In this document: positions 11,801 to 23,488 of the stretch, piece by piece
How the letters are laid out: each line of letters begins with the position of its first letter
How positions within the stretch are numbered: position 1 is the first letter of the stretch
DNA from: Diphasiastrum complanatum
Taxonomy: Eukaryota > Streptophyta > Lycopodiopsida > Lycopodiales > Lycopodiaceae
DNA: 64,000 nt
Assembly: GCA_029204225.1 (NCBI GenBank)
Contig: CM055100.1
Span: 65,877,812 to 65,941,811, forward strand
Direction of reading: 5' to 3'
Notes under the pieces: generated by a model
Told to the model about the DNA's origin: nothing
What the model saw: the letters and a program-made list of their open reading frames with translations, nothing else
Databases searched by the model: none
Position numbers and translations under genes: made by a program

Positions 11801-14659
11801 GGCATCATCCTCCAAAAAGAAGAGGAAATTGGAGAATGCAAGAGATCTTGAAAGATTAGATAAACAAACAGATGTAGATCTCTCCATGTGGCATCTCCGA
11901 GCACTTGTCATCTCAGCTTTACACAAGTGCTTTTTATTTGACAGCATTGGTTTTCTTGATGCATCAAAGTTCCAGGTATCCTTTCGTGCAACGTACTTTT
12001 CATTTTTGCTCTGCTTTATGGCCTCGAAAATAAAAAGTATACCTCATGCAAGTTGAAAGAACATGTGATACCCTAGTCATGGCATTGTGTTAAAATGATG
12101 ATCCAGTAATAGTAGAGGATATTACATTAGAAAGGTCAAGGCATGGATTTTCTACCCTCTGTTACATCTACATGCAGTCCTGTATGACAAAAGTTGGGAC
12201 ATTTCTACAAATAGTGATGTTTGGGACACATTGTGGTAAAATCTTGCATTTTTTTTTTGGTTTTGCCAACTTTAAGCTATAGATACAGCGTGCTGAATGT
12301 GGATTCTAAACAGTGTTTTGAAAGTCCCGTTTGGAAGGGGGGAGGGGTGGGCGATTTCCACATTCTAACAGGAGTTATCTTTTTTCACTATTCTGGTGGG
12401 TAAAAGTTAAAGTCAGAAGCATGGAAAGACCATAGAAGTAGATTAAATTGTAGAATATATCCTAACCATTATTTGAAAGCTCAGAGAAAATCAGGTCATT
12501 GACAAAAATTGCATAGCACGGCCACAACATTAGAACTGGACATTTTTCACTGAAACTTTAAATCCTCAACAGGCATCCATAAATTTTATTGGTAGATACC
12601 AAACAGGCAATAGGAAGATGAATTCCAGAATTGGTTTGTGCCTCCACGATCGTATTGAGACTGTTCAGTGAACTCTGGAATTTACATTATGCCTGAATGA
12701 TATAATGAAACACCGTTCAGTGAAACTCTTAGAAAGTCATTCATCATATTAGATGGAAAGCAAGAAGGCAAGAACAAGCTGAACATAGAAACTGAACAGA
12801 AAGTGAAACCTTGGGCTCTAAATTGTACCCTGCACAATAGTAAATATGTCAGAATAGCATGACTGAAATCCATTTCAGATTGTAAGATACAATAGATTGC
12901 AAATCTGAAGCTACTCTCATATTTGAAATCAGATTCCTCTCTAGAATATGAAGAAAAAGTCATGCATAATCTGGGCCTTCCTTTAGGCCTACCATTAGCT
13001 GGTGGTCTGCCTCTGTCTCTTCTGGAAATCCACTTCCAGCCATGTTTTAACCTCAGCATAAAGCATGCTTCCGAATGAAGAATGACACAGAAAAAGTACC
13101 CAATTCGAAGACGCTGCTCAAGACTCAGCCTAGCTATAGTTAATGAGGAAGTGTGTGCTAATGGATGCAAAACACTGCAAGGCCAGATGCCAGTAGCTGG
13201 AACTAGAATAGGGGCTTCCAAATAAACTGCATCAAGAACCACAATGCAATCGAAATAAAGTGCATAGGACGCTTAGATACTTGATCATCAATGAATACAA
13301 CTACAAGCGTCATGCAAAATGGCTGAGCATAGCCCAATCTAGATGGCTACAAAGATTCATCCAGAAAAGGGTAAAACAGCAAACAAACTCATAGAGTCAT
13401 ATCTCAACACCATAGTTGCAAGACAGCATTTAGGAATGTGTATGGGATGAGAGTTCCGAAATATTTTTAAGGATTTTCTGGTTCTGTTTCAGATTGCTTT
13501 TTTTGGAGAAACTTCTATCAAAAGATTACTTTGGGGAAAATTTTGGTTCTGTATATTTATTTTCTAGTGGCTAATAATGAACTCCAAATTAGGATCAGTC
13601 AATTGATATGCACCTACAAATTATTTTGTGTAGAGAATGGTAGTAGGACTGGACAAGACTTAATTGTAGGCAGGTATATCAACTCACAGTAACTACGAAA
13701 TTCTTTCCTTGTTAAGATGGGCCACCATGTGGCCGACAAGCAATAGGCATGGTCTATGATGGTTACCAAATGGACCAAGTAGGGGCTTTAAGTAATAGGT
13801 ATTCAATGCATATGCCTCATTAGGGAATGATTGATCTCCAGGAATTCTTGTTGCAATGAAGTGATTTGAATGTTACTCAGAAAAGGGTCTGTAACTATCA
13901 AAACACGATTCAAATTGAAAACCTTGGTTACATAAGATTTTTTGAAGTTATACTGAGCTTTGATATTGATACTCTCCATATGTGCAGCTTTTGCTAGAAC
14001 CTATCGTTTCTCAGATGGTGCTCGAAGGACCTAGTGACAGTTTATTGGCGGAATCACCTGATATTCCCACTGTGTCAGAAGTAGATGATCTGTTGGTGAT
14101 GTGTCTGGGCCAAATGGCTCTGACGGCAGGAACAGATGCACTTTGGAAGCCCTTGAACCATGAGGTATGATTTTCTCTCGTCTCACTTGTTGTAATTAGT
14201 CACTCCATAGGGGAACATATAGGTTCATAACTTTTTGGATATCGCAAAGATTTATGCTGTTTGGCATGACTCTTGGTGTCAAGATTTGTCTAGAGCTCAT
14301 CAGTGAATATCAATATTTGTTACATTCAATCTCTTTGAAAGAGTTTGAGGGTTAAAGCTGTTCAGGCGATTTTCTGAAGTTGAGCAATGAAATCAGGCCA
14401 ATACTCAAATTGTCATTTTCATGCTTAGGTCTTGATGTGTACTCGTAATGAGAACATACGAGCAAGAAGACTGGGTTTGGAAGTGGTGAAGTTTATGGTG
14501 GAGAGATTGAAGGAGGAGTATTTGGTGCTGCTTCCAGAAACCATTCCTTTCCTTGCAGAGCTTTTGGAAGATGAAGATTTAAGTATAATTGCAAAGACTC
14601 AAGAAGTAATAAAGATTTTGGAAGAACTGAGTGGAGAATCAATATCTCAGTATCTTTAA
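5..14659 (+). CDS. UTP10: UTP10/HEATR1-like U3 snoRNP (SSU processome) HEAT-repeat protein, C-terminal 1,199 residues
   Basis: UTP10 (HEATR1/BP28; plant homologue At3g06530) is a large nucleolar HEAT-repeat scaffold of the small-subunit processome, needed for pre-rRNA transcription and 18S processing. I read 16 exons: 5-181, 399-497, 644-748, 3636-3725, 3870-4084, 4369-4594, 4720-4902, 6301-6396, 6578-6645, 6879-7269, 7451-7669, 7799-8458, 10936-11342, 11720-11975, 13988-14164, 14429-14659 (stop TAA). The lengths sum to 3,600 nt and every junction keeps frame. Helical leucine-rich repeats run throughout; there is a Lys-rich stretch KKKKR near visible residue 181. The BP28CT-type region follows LLPEKIP at the 8458/10936 joint, and the C-terminus (LLPETIPFLAELLEDED...) is typical of the family. 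The family is about 2,000 residues long, so the first ~40% lies left of base 1. Introns after 7269 and 7669 appear to use GC donors. Intron 3 (749-3635), intron 7 (4903-6300), intron 12 (8459-10935) and intron 14 (11976-13987) are long; I see no gene in them beyond the insertions listed separately. The recognition is by eye, not by alignment. Confidence 0.86.
2219..3180 (-). mobile_element. Miniature (TRIM-like) copia-type LTR element in UTP10 intron 3
   Basis: A 962-bp insertion begins TGTTAGAAAAC and ends CTCTAACA. It is flanked by the 5-bp target duplication GATAC at 2214-2218 and 3181-3185. The right LTR spans 2776-3180 (405 bp). The left LTR begins at 2219 but has lost an internal ~200 bp; the blocks TGTGCTCCAAATC, TTGACTTTACTAAA and AAGGCCCCTAGAAT are shared by both. 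Directly inside the right LTR, at 2761-2775, the minus strand reads TAGTATCAGAGCACG, one base from the initiator-tRNA-Met primer-binding consensus of plant copia elements. This sets the element's sense as minus, opposite to the host gene. There is no coding capacity, so mobilisation would have needed proteins in trans. Confidence 0.8.
7270..7450 (+). other. Probable GC-AG intron of UTP10
   Basis: The upstream exon reads through ...DTIQ and the next exon begins KAFIVLMEQ after a clear polypyrimidine-CAG acceptor at 7448-7450. The best in-frame donor is CCAG|GCAATC. A GT donor about 27 nt further on would add nine residues, so this call is less certain than that for the next intron. Confidence 0.55.
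7670..7798 (+). other. Probable GC-AG intron of UTP10 (AAAG|GCAAGT donor)
   Basis: The donor AAAG|GCAAGT is the textbook GC-donor consensus. Joining it to the acceptor GATACAG|GTTCTT at 7798/7799 gives a continuous HEAT helix (KIRRK-VLQLYISKMKE). The alternative GT donor at 7704 inserts about a dozen Ser/Thr-rich residues into that helix and is followed two codons later by a stop. Confidence 0.65.
8788..8960. repeat. (CA)n microsatellite, interrupted
   Basis: Runs of CA are separated by TTGTCAAA and TGAACA interruptions, inside the candidate insertion in UTP10 intron 12. Both-strand reading frames here (poly-His/Thr or poly-Cys/Val) are artefacts of the repeat. Confidence 0.95.
9380..9512. 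repeat. GAGCAG/GGTCGCGAG minisatellite
   Basis: Degenerate tandem units of 9-24 bp built from GAGGAGCAG and GAGGTCGCGAG, within the candidate intron insertion. It is much more GC-rich than the surrounding intron. Confidence 0.8.
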
Positions 14660-16759
14660 AGCTTATTTGGAGCCTCAAATGCTTCAATATATTATCTGGC
14701 TTTTCTCCTTGCATGTATTTCACCATGGAAGTGCAGGCATAGGAGATCATTTTTGACATTAGAGAACGCCCCCATCCCTCAAACAAGTTATGTAGGATAG
14801 CTTCGGGTTTTCAGCGCTATGAAATACATTCTTGGAATGTGGAGGTGATGTGAGGTGGCATTTAGTTCTGCAAGCCTGAATTTATTTGGAGCAATGCTTG
14901 CTTCTGGCCGTCCTTATAATACGGTGATTTCAAATTTGGTTAGTGCCATTTCCCCTATAAAGTTCTATTGGGTCGAAAGAAAATGTTACATTGCAAGGCG
15001 ACTTTAATCTATGGACTTAATTGGTGCGTTCTCCTAAAATGCTACCAACTACGTATGTATTCTGTCATTTTTATTGTATTTTCAGAGTCTTTGAAAAGAG
15101 CTAGAAAGTTTCAATTTACGAGAGCTGAATCATACCCTTTCAAATACATACCATATGCACTGTAATTTATGATTCATATTGAATCATAAACTCAAGGTAA
15201 CTTTTGCAGCATATATGGTTGCTAAACTTTAAACGTAAAGCTTTCAGAGATTATCCAGATATACCATACTACGTCATGTTTGTGGCATTGTATTGCTTAA
15301 TCTTATCAAGTAAGACCCCACTGAGACAGCAGTCACAGTTTGAGGCTGGAACTTGGAGGCAGACAACTATAAGCACAACACTCAGGAACTCACTAGTGAA
15401 AATAATCTTCATACAACAATGTGTATAGTTATACAAACAACAGAAGTCAACAGGCGTTCATGACCATGACCATGATTATTGTTTCAATAGCGAATGAGGT
15501 TTTGTATCATATAGCTTGTACTAAAATATCAACTGAACATAATTTTGTATCATATAGCTTGTTACTAAAATATCAACTCGCTAGTGACATACCTACTCCC
15601 CTAACTTTTCAAAACACCATGAATAAAGCATGCTAGAATACTTGTTGGATGGCCAATGAATATTGAGGCTCATGTATCTATTCATGGAGTGTGAGAGAGA
15701 CTCAAGAATTCCACAATCATTCAAGCATTCTCCTAGAGCTTTGACAAATACTAAAATGTGAGATTCACAATAATGTTGATATGCTACTAGATATTTAAAT
15801 AATGAAAATCAAGTGTTAGGTATAACACTAAGAATGTAAATCTAAGGCATTGAACCCCTCACAAGTGGAAGATATTATTAAGATGTGGATGTAAGACTCG
15901 TGTAAACATGTAGCACTAACTATAGTATTTATCAATTATGAGACCTCATAATATATATAATATCTCAATTGATTGCAAGATGAACATGCAAGAAAAAGTC
16001 GATCCAAATGATTTTCTTTTACAAGATTGTGAAGACACCATTATTGTTTGTAAAGTTGACTCTTGGTCTATGAAACATTATGTACATTGGAAGATCATGG
16101 AATGATATTGGACTTCAAAGCACTTGAGCTAGTTGAGAAGAGGTGTAGGAGTGTGATTAAATCTAATTAATAGTAAAAATGAATGAGTTTTCAACAACGT
16201 AGGCAATAGTACATAGGTGATTACTTAGTTTATGATTGGGTGCTTCGAAATGTTGCTCAACTTGTTGAGGGCTCTATTATGCATGATCGTCAGTGAGAAG
16301 GATAATGGTAGTAACTGAATAATCTTGTCAGGATAATTTTAAACACTATGAATCTAGTAGCCTTATTTCCTACTTCATGGTTGTTCTTCTTTTGAAACTT
16401 CATACTTGGTCTTTGGTAATTATGTTCATGAATGTTCATAGATTCCTACAACGAATTTGTGAACACAAAGTTTATTCTTGTCTGGGTTTCTTGAGCTCTA
16501 GAAATCGGGTGTTTTTGCCCGTTTCAGGAAGTTGATTCGTTAGGATCGATCTTCTTGGTTAGAATTGTTCCAAACAGAAAGATTGAGTGTTTACTCAGAC
16601 ATGTTTTCCAGTTTGTCAATGGGATGATTAGGATTCGTTCACTCCAGCTACTTGCATACACATTCACATGCGACCAAACATCGTTCACAAATAGATCAGC
16701 GTTCTAAACAAGTGAACAAATAGCGATTCTTGCTACTAATTAACTCTAGATATCCAAGA
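14660..16759. other. Intergenic DNA downstream of UTP10
   Basis: AT-rich sequence holding the UTP10 3' UTR at its start. No clear coding region, LTR or RNA gene is seen. The only local structure is a 43-bp-period two-copy direct repeat near 15,500 (listed separately). Confidence 0.6.
15499..15580. repeat. Two-copy 43-bp direct repeat
   Basis: TTTTGTATCATATAGCTTG followed by ACTAAAATATCAACT occurs at about 15,500 and again at about 15,543 with one inserted base. Confidence 0.85.
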
Positions 16760-17475
16760 AACAGTGAACCCATCTCTTGATTCTTGGATAACCCAAGGTT
16801 AGAAGATTTGCAAGATTTGAATCACAATTCCAACCTATTTAGTTTACCTGGATGCTGAAAATTACTTAAGCAAGAACAAGAAACTAATCCACAACTACAA
16901 TCCACATTGCCTAAAGAAAGAAAGTAGGAAATATACTCTATTCCACATCTACAAACAAGAGAATGCAAGGCATGTTCATAGGAGATTCACTCAAGAAAAC
17001 AGCCATGAACAAGGAGCTCCAAGATTGCCAGTAACTCGTGGAAGATCTTTTTTATTCAACAAGAGTAGTGACAAATACAAGCAAAAGCTCCCTCACAAGA
17101 GAGGGGGTCTTTTAAATAGACCAAGGGGTTGCCTATGTGGAGCCTAAGTGGCAATTCCATTGTAACTTATAAATTTCAAGTGGAATTAGTTCTTCCACTA
17201 GTGGTCACCATTAAAAGGTGGCTCACTCTAGTTTATTTAAGAGGGGTCTACATTTATTACATTTTCTAGGAATACTAATAGCTCCTACATGGTGATTCCT
17301 TCTTTGGGATTCATCACGAGGCTCACATGAATTAGAATTGTATCCCTAGTTAGTATTTTTTGGCTCTCATCTTCTTTCCGCTCTCCTCCTTTTGAGACCT
17401 CATCGGCCTTTGGTGAGAGGTGCTCTGTATTTTCGCTTGGCTCGGCATCCGGGGAATTCTCTGGAATCTGCAACA
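16760..17475 (-). repeat. LTR of family A, copy 1 (minus orientation)
   Basis: Read on the minus strand this matches, block for block, the plus-strand copy at 38,774-39,515. It starts TGTTGCAGATTCC and passes through AACTAGAGTGAGCCACC. It has a TATA-like TATTTAAA/G just before ACCCCCTCTCTTGTGAGG, and a polyadenylation-type AATAAAAAAGATC some 70 bp later. That is the U3-R-U5 layout of an LTR. It lies downstream, in minus sense, of the broken reading frames at 21,083-17,855, so it may be the 3' LTR of the element that carried them. The exact U5 end is not resolved. Confidence 0.65.
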
Positions 17476-17854
17476 CATGTAGAATCACGTTCCGCTTGGC
17501 ATCTAGAAGAGTGTGGATCCTCAGTCGCTTTCGTAAAACCAAGTGCTTATTTGTCGCAAAATTGTTTCGCAAAATTTTGAGATTTCTCAATGGCCTCTAC
17601 ATGCCAGCCCGTCTGAGAACCTCCTGCGAGTCATGCTCGCCTCGTCGTCTTGCTGTCTATTTCCACTCGTTCATTTTTTTTCCTAAGGCTTCGAACACTT
17701 GGAAGCGCAACTTGCTTCGTAGTAAAGTGGCTCCATATACTCTCTCACTTTTTCGATAAAGCCCATCTCTTGTCAGTCTTCTATCATGGTAACGTACCGG
17801 AAAGACATGAAGGCATCTCTATAGTAAAGCTGGGCCATCATTTCATGATCCTTT

Positions 17855-20800
17855 TCAGACTGGAGGGCCACGTTGGAAGTTGATCCGTATTGGATCTAAG
17901 CCACGATCCCAAAAACATTCTTGACTCATTAGGAAGGCCATTGATCTGCAATACTCGGCACTTTCCCGTACACATAGATCGGCGCTAAATTTATATTTGT
18001 GCCCAAAATCCAACAATTGCAATCTCAGATCGTCCATTGAATTACCGGCCATTTTACCACTTCGACTCGTGGTTGCTCTGTTGGCCAAGGATTTCTTCGT
18101 TTGAGCGGCATATAGAATGGGTCGATCCTTTTCCATGCCGGTGCCCTCAGAAATTTTTGCAGCCATCTACTATCCTTTAGGATTTTACTTCGCCACTCGG
18201 GCTGTGGTTGCAGTGTCGCAATGATCTCAGCCCTGATGGAGTACTGCCTTTCATCAATTTCTTCTCTGCCATCTCTCATGTTGAGGGGGTATCTTCTCTC
18301 AAACTTCTCGGACTCTCTTGTGTCCGCCATGCTATTTCTCTACTTGGTAGGTGAGGCTGCCCTACGATTCTGAGGCTGTCTGCCAAGTACTCATCCAAGG
18401 CCTTAGTGCCCATATCACTCTTTCTAGCCCGCTCGCTTGTGGAGGGCTCAGCTTCATCCGCATCCGCAGGTCTAGGTGAGAATCTTTTGGTTTCTGGCAG
18501 ATCAACCAAGAAGTCATCTTCGCCACCAATGTCGGTGTTAGTTTCTAGGAGGTCAAAGATGGAGTGATCAGGAGAGAGAGGCATAGGAACGACAGGTTTA
18601 GGAGGAGCCGGATTTAATAAATTGTACGCCGCACCGGGGGAAGTGAGCTGTTGTAAAAACTCATCCCGTCGAGCCTCGTACGTCTCAACGAGTCCTTTAG
18701 AAGGTCTCAAAAAACTGCTAGGAGGAGATTGAGAGGAGGAAGAAGGTGGAGGAACAGGGTAAGTGGAAATAAAGGTTCCAGAAAAGTTAAATGCAGAATA
18801 AGATGAGGGTTGGAAGGTAGGAGGGGGAAGGGAAAAAGCTCCAGAAGCAGTCTTAGTTCTTTGGCCGTCCAAACCCACAATTGCTGGGTTTGCCCGTCAT
18901 TATTGCCCGCTCCATCGTCTCTGTCATTGTCCTTTGGTTTATTGTCAAAAATTCTCGCTTAGGCCTTGCACGTCGTGTTCCAAAGCTGGTTCACTTTGTC
19001 CAAGACTTGCTGTAGGGCCTTCGTCATTTCTTCCAACTGCTTCTGAGACTCGAGGATGATCTTTGCCTGTTTAGTCGCAACGTTCTCATAATTCCTCTTT
19101 CCGGCTTCTCTTTCTTGAATTAGCCGCATGTACTTTTCCATCCGAATGGCTGGAGCTTGTGGAGCTTGAAATTGTATGTCTTTGGGCTTGACCAGAGGGG
19201 CATCAACTGTCGTCGCACTACGATCCATCTCGTGATTGGTCGATCTAGGCCATCTGGTGCTTAAGTCATTGTTGAACCTCTTCCAATTCTGTTATTTGCC
19301 TTGCCATCGCGGATTATATTTCCTCTGTCTCTTTTTCTTTTTCTTTTATTGCTTTTTCTGCTGGGCAATCTCTTGATCCTGGTGCTTGACCTTATTTTCC
19401 AAAACCTGTTGTTGGCTTACTAACCAGTGCATGTGGTAACTAGTTTCGGACATGCTAATCATCGAACGTTTAGCTGCTTCGGAGAGCTCTTCGGGGTTAG
19501 TGATGGTTGGATACTGATCGGGGGTATGAGTGGATGATGTTAGTCCAAAAAATATACGTCGTTGAGGAAGTGAAGGTGACAATGGAGGAAGTGGAGAAAT
19601 GACGTTAGTAGAGACGGTAGTGGTGGTTATTGGAACAGTGGTGGTGGTGGTTAGTGGGGGAGTCAGACTTCCTCCTGACTTGTTCACTTTGCCCTCTTCG
19701 TCATCACTAATCTCCATCAGGTCCGCAACATCAAAGTATGTTGAAGTGTCCGTGAGAACGTGGACTTGTTGGGCCTATGGTTGCTGAGCTGCTCTCGTGT
19801 CTTAGGGAATGATATTCCCATATCCCCCCCCTCCCAAATCTTGTGCCTTTGGTGAATTTGGCGGTGTCGGCATTGTAATTAGCACGGGGGGAGTTGTTAT
19901 TGTGGCTTGTTGGACAGCTTGTGAGTCTTTGCCAGTATCTACTGGACCGGATGTGGCTGCTCAATCACCTCCATCTATGATGTGAATGGGCGAGGAGTGT
20001 TGCTTTGATGCTGTATCAGAGGTCGAACTACCATCTTGGGAGTCTGTCGAGTTCGAGGATGCCAAATGAGATTGTGTAGCTTGGGTCGTTGCTTGTGGTT
20101 TCCTCTTGAGTGGCTCTCCCTCATATTCTGACTCTTCTGATTCCGTGGCATTCGAAGATCTCTTCTTGGCCATGAGCTTTGTTCTCCTCCTCTGCTGGCG
20201 TGTTTCAGGCAGTTTTGCCTTGGAGGTATCTGTCTCTTTTGCTGCTGAAGATCTTTCTGTTGCTGGATCTTTTTGGGAGGCTGGTGGTTTCGGCTACCTT
20301 GTCACTAGCTTGATTATACTTGGATTTGGCCTTTTTGGTGATGTCCCCTGTGGTGACAGTGTCTGTGTTATGGATCGCTTGGACTTCTTGGATGAAATTG
20401 GGATGTCCCAAGCTTTGTCTGCTACTTGTAGTAACCCCTGTAATTGGTCGTCGTTCATCACTTGCTTCAAAGTGAGATCTGTCATGAGATAACCAAGCAT
20501 GGTGGTTGGCTGCTTTTTTTTATGCATTCATGGAGGCAGTTCGAAGCAAACTGGGCCCATTCATATAGATTTTGGCCATGTAGTCGTGAATCTGCCAGCA
20601 TGTGAAACAGGGACATCGAGATTTGTATGATCTTGGATTTGTAACACTGGGTGTACTTAATTAAGTAAGCACAAGCAGCAGCTAGAGCCTGACCATTAAT
20701 GGCATCGAACCGATACTCGTCCTTGGTCTTCCACTTTTCAACAGATGGATATATGTACTTGAAGTATGTTGTGGTCTCGATCTTCTGGAATGTTCTGGTG

Positions 20801-21083
20801 ACTACATTCGGTCCTCGAGGAAAACTGAAATTGTGGAGATCTGCACCAGAAAGAAATATGTTGTAGACATTGTTTTTGTTGGGAGGAACTATGATCTAGA
20901 ATGATATGGCAGTAGCATTCTAATTGGCCCAGTCAGGACAGGAACTTGAAATTCAATCTCTTTAAAAAACTGTTGTGTCTGCTGGTACCAGGTTGTCATT
21001 TCTTGAACATCCAAGTGCCCCATCTAGATATATATCATATTTGCATCTGGGTTATCGGAACTGGAGGACTGGTTGGAAGACAT
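17855..21083 (-). pseudogene. Broken large reading frame of unknown function, possibly carried by an LTR element
   Basis: I do not recognise this protein. Minus-strand frames run in series from an ATG at 21,081-21,083 to about 17,855, interrupted by stops and frame changes. In order they hold: a folded-looking N-terminal region (20.9-20.3 kb) with many aromatic residues and LIKYTQCYKSK; a basic, Ser/Thr-rich stretch resembling a nuclear localisation signal (MAKKRSSN... and PLKRKP, near 20.1 kb); a Thr/Pro-rich linker (19.7-19.5 kb); a probable coiled coil rich in Glu, Lys and Gln (19.2-19.0 kb); a Pro/Ser-rich segment (18.9-18.6 kb); and a charged C-terminal region with many Trp and Arg (18.3-17.9 kb). 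The total is about 1,000 residues. It lies between the gypsy pol remnant and a family A LTR in the same orientation. It could be an extra or gag-like ORF of that element, or a captured host gene. Confidence 0.5.
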
Positions 21084-21149
21084 GTTGGAAACTAAAAAAT
21101 GAGACTCTGAAAAAAAAGACACGGTTGAGATTTGAGACAGAGTTAACAG

Positions 21150-21999
21150 AGGCTCGGTGCGGTTGAGAAGGTGACGGATGGACGCGGTCGAGAAGGTGGA
21201 CGCGGTCGAGAAGGTGACAGATGGATACTCAGGTGAGATGTTGATGGAAGAACGCGATCAAAATGGAAGTGAGGGTTTGGTGAAAAGCAGAGGTGTAGAA
21301 TGGTGTGGTTATGAGAAAGAAGGTGTATGGAGTCAGGTTGGAATGGGAGAAAGAAGTGAATAAAGTAGGATGGTTGAAAGACGAAAATGTGTGTGTAGGC
21401 TGTCGGTGGTAAATGGGAGTTTGGAGAGGCCGAATGGATAGGTTATGGTGAGAGTTTTGAAAACAAAAGGTGTGTGATGGTGATGGTTCTGAAAATGGTG
21501 TCTCACAATATTAAACTAGAGCGTGATGCGTGCTCCAGATGCAGCGCTTCGATGTGCAAGAGATTCAAATGAAAAAGTTTTGCCTTCTGGCGGTATTAGG
21601 TTTTTGATATCTTTGGTGATGGCGCTCGGACTTGTTTCAGGATGATAGCAGGTGATGGTCGATGGACGAAGTGTGTGAAGAATGAGTGATCGATGGAGTG
21701 TATGAGCGCAAAGATTGAGTATGTCTGCAAGAAGATCGCCAGGAAGTAGTCGCATAAAGGCTCCAATATTCGCACGTCACAGAGGTAAGAATGTGTTCAT
21801 TTTTTATGTATTTATGGTCATTCGTTGATTCTCCTCGGTCGAGATTTTTTTAAAGTGCTCGACTCGGTCGATATCGTAACGGGCGTGGTCGAGATCTCAA
21901 AAAAAATCATGAGGAACGGCGTTGTCGCGGCCTAGTCGGGATTTGAAGTTTGAGACTCGATCGAGACAGTAAGCAGGTGACTAGGTTAAGATGTTGAAG
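21150..21999. repeat. Scattered GCGGTCGAGA-motif repeats
   Basis: Three copies of ACGCGGTCGAGAAGGTG-like units occur at 21,155-21,225. Isolated CTCGGTCGAGAT and CGACTCGGTCGA motifs occur at 21,830-21,980. They share their core with the ordered array that follows and look like its degenerate fringe. No gene is recognised in this stretch. Confidence 0.7.
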
Positions 22000-22000
22000 A

Positions 22001-22289
22001 ATTGGCTCGGTCGAGATGCTGAGCAAGTGACGTGGTCAAGATGGTGACCAACTGGCGCGGTCGAGATGCTGAGCAAGCAACGCGGTTGAGATGGCGACCA
22101 ACTGGCTCGGTCGAGATGCTGAGCAAGTGACGCAGGGAGATGGTGACCAACTGGCGCGGTCGAGATGTTGATGAGCAAGCAACACGGTTGATATGGTGAG
22201 TAATTGGCTCAGTCGAGATGCTGAGCAAGTGACGCGGTCGAGATGGTGACCAACTGGCTCGGTCGAGACGCGGTCGAGATGGTGACCAA
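22001..22289. repeat. 50-bp minisatellite made of two diverged ~25-bp half-units
   Basis: About five to six tandem units alternate the half-units GGCTCGGTCGAGATGCTGAG and ACGCGGTCGAGATGGTGACC. On the minus strand all three frames stay open across it, giving repetitive Ser/His/Leu-rich peptides. It abuts the integrase fragment. Tandem arrays in the 3' untranslated region are known for Tat-lineage Ty3/gypsy elements and would fit this position in minus sense. Confidence 0.9.
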
Positions 22290-23488
22290 TGTCTTTTGAG
22301 TACTGCATCTCAAAGAAATTTTTGCTAAAAATAGCACCCTTTCAACTCATAGCAGGACAATTATACAAACGGGACGTTGACGGTATCATACGCAGATGTG
22401 CTTATGAATATGAGATACGTTCTATCATATCTCAAGCACATGAGGGCATCGGCGGCGGTCACTTCTCTGCTGAAGTGATTGCTAAGATCATCCTTCGAGC
22501 GGGCTTATGGTGGCCATCACTATTTAAGGATAGCTTTGCTATCATTAAAACAGTGATGTTTGCCAATGAGCCAAAAAGAATACGAAAGCAGACTTCACCC
22601 CGTTGACCCCTATTATAGAAGGCAAAGCCTTCCATAAGTGGGTATCGACTTCGTTGGTCCCATCAGCCCAGCAGCCAAGAATACCCAAGCACGGTATATC
22701 TTGATTGCAATGGATTACGCAACCAAGTGGGTAGAAGCAGGTGCAACAAAGGACGCCCCTTTTTTTTATGAAAACATTATTACGCATTTTGGCTGTCCAA
22801 TTGAGCTTGTTAGTGACCGAGGCACTCACTTCTTAAATGAAGTGATCGATAATCTCCTACACCATTACCTTGTTGTTCACCGCAAAAGTACCCGTACTAT
22901 CCTAGATATAATGGTCAGGCGGAATCCACCAACAAGACGATTTGTAAGATCTTGACCAAGATAGTAGAAACAAGTCGATCAGTTTGGGAAACCAAACTAT
23001 TCTCTGCTATCTGGGCGTACCGCACCACTCCCAAGAAGGCCACTGGATGGGTAATCCCATTCCAGCTCATATATGGTCAAGAGGCAGTAATGCCTGTTGA
23101 ATTCTTAGTTCCTTCCTTGCGAGTCATGCAAGCTTTTTCTACAGATCTATGTGAGAAACCTACAATTGAACAACAAGTAAAAAATAGGCTATTTACATTA
23201 GCACAATTGTGTGAGACTCGACTCGTATCATATCATGCACAATTGGTTAACAAACGTCGCCAAAAAGCCTGGCATGATCGTCACCTGCGTAATAAAGATC
23301 TACACTTGGGTGACCAAGTGCTTCTTTACACATCTAAGAAGCATCCGGGAAAATTAAAATTCAAAAGTAAAGGACGTTATGTCATAAATAAAATCTTCCC
23401 TAATGGAGCAGTCCAGTTGGAAACACTTGACGACGTACTCCTAGACACTGTCGTAAATGGCGGTATTACGAAGAGTTGTTTTAGTTGA
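22289..23488 (+). pseudogene. Ty3/gypsy integrase fragment, plus strand, frameshifted
   Basis: Three consecutive frames carry a gypsy integrase. The N-terminal HHCC region keeps its histidines (HEGIGGGH) and the RAGLWWPSLFKDS motif, but the Cys pair is gone. The core begins GIDFVGPIS with the first catalytic Asp and continues through YATKWVEA to the second Asp in LVSDRGTHF. The catalytic Glu lies in the next frame (QAESTNKT) after a frameshift near 22,900. AYRTTPKKATGW, LIYGQEAVMPVE and a GPY/F-like end (GRYVINKIFPNGAVQL) follow. It is on the opposite strand from the reverse transcriptase at 23,800-25,726, so the element is rearranged. Non-functional as it stands. Confidence 0.88.

Noticed and set aside
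12682-13242. 186-codon minus-strand open frame in UTP10 intron 14
   Set aside because: No recognisable motif, lies wholly inside an intron, and composition is like the surrounding non-coding DNA.
20106-20492. 128-codon plus-strand frame
   Set aside because: Antisense shadow of the minus-strand unknown reading frame, which has the more protein-like composition.
22001-22289. Regular repeats resembling a CRISPR array
   Set aside because: Units are contiguous with no unique spacers, diverged, and in plant nuclear DNA; it is a minisatellite.
21981-22308. Three minus-strand repetitive open frames
   Set aside because: Open in all frames because the repeat unit lacks stops; not evidence of coding.
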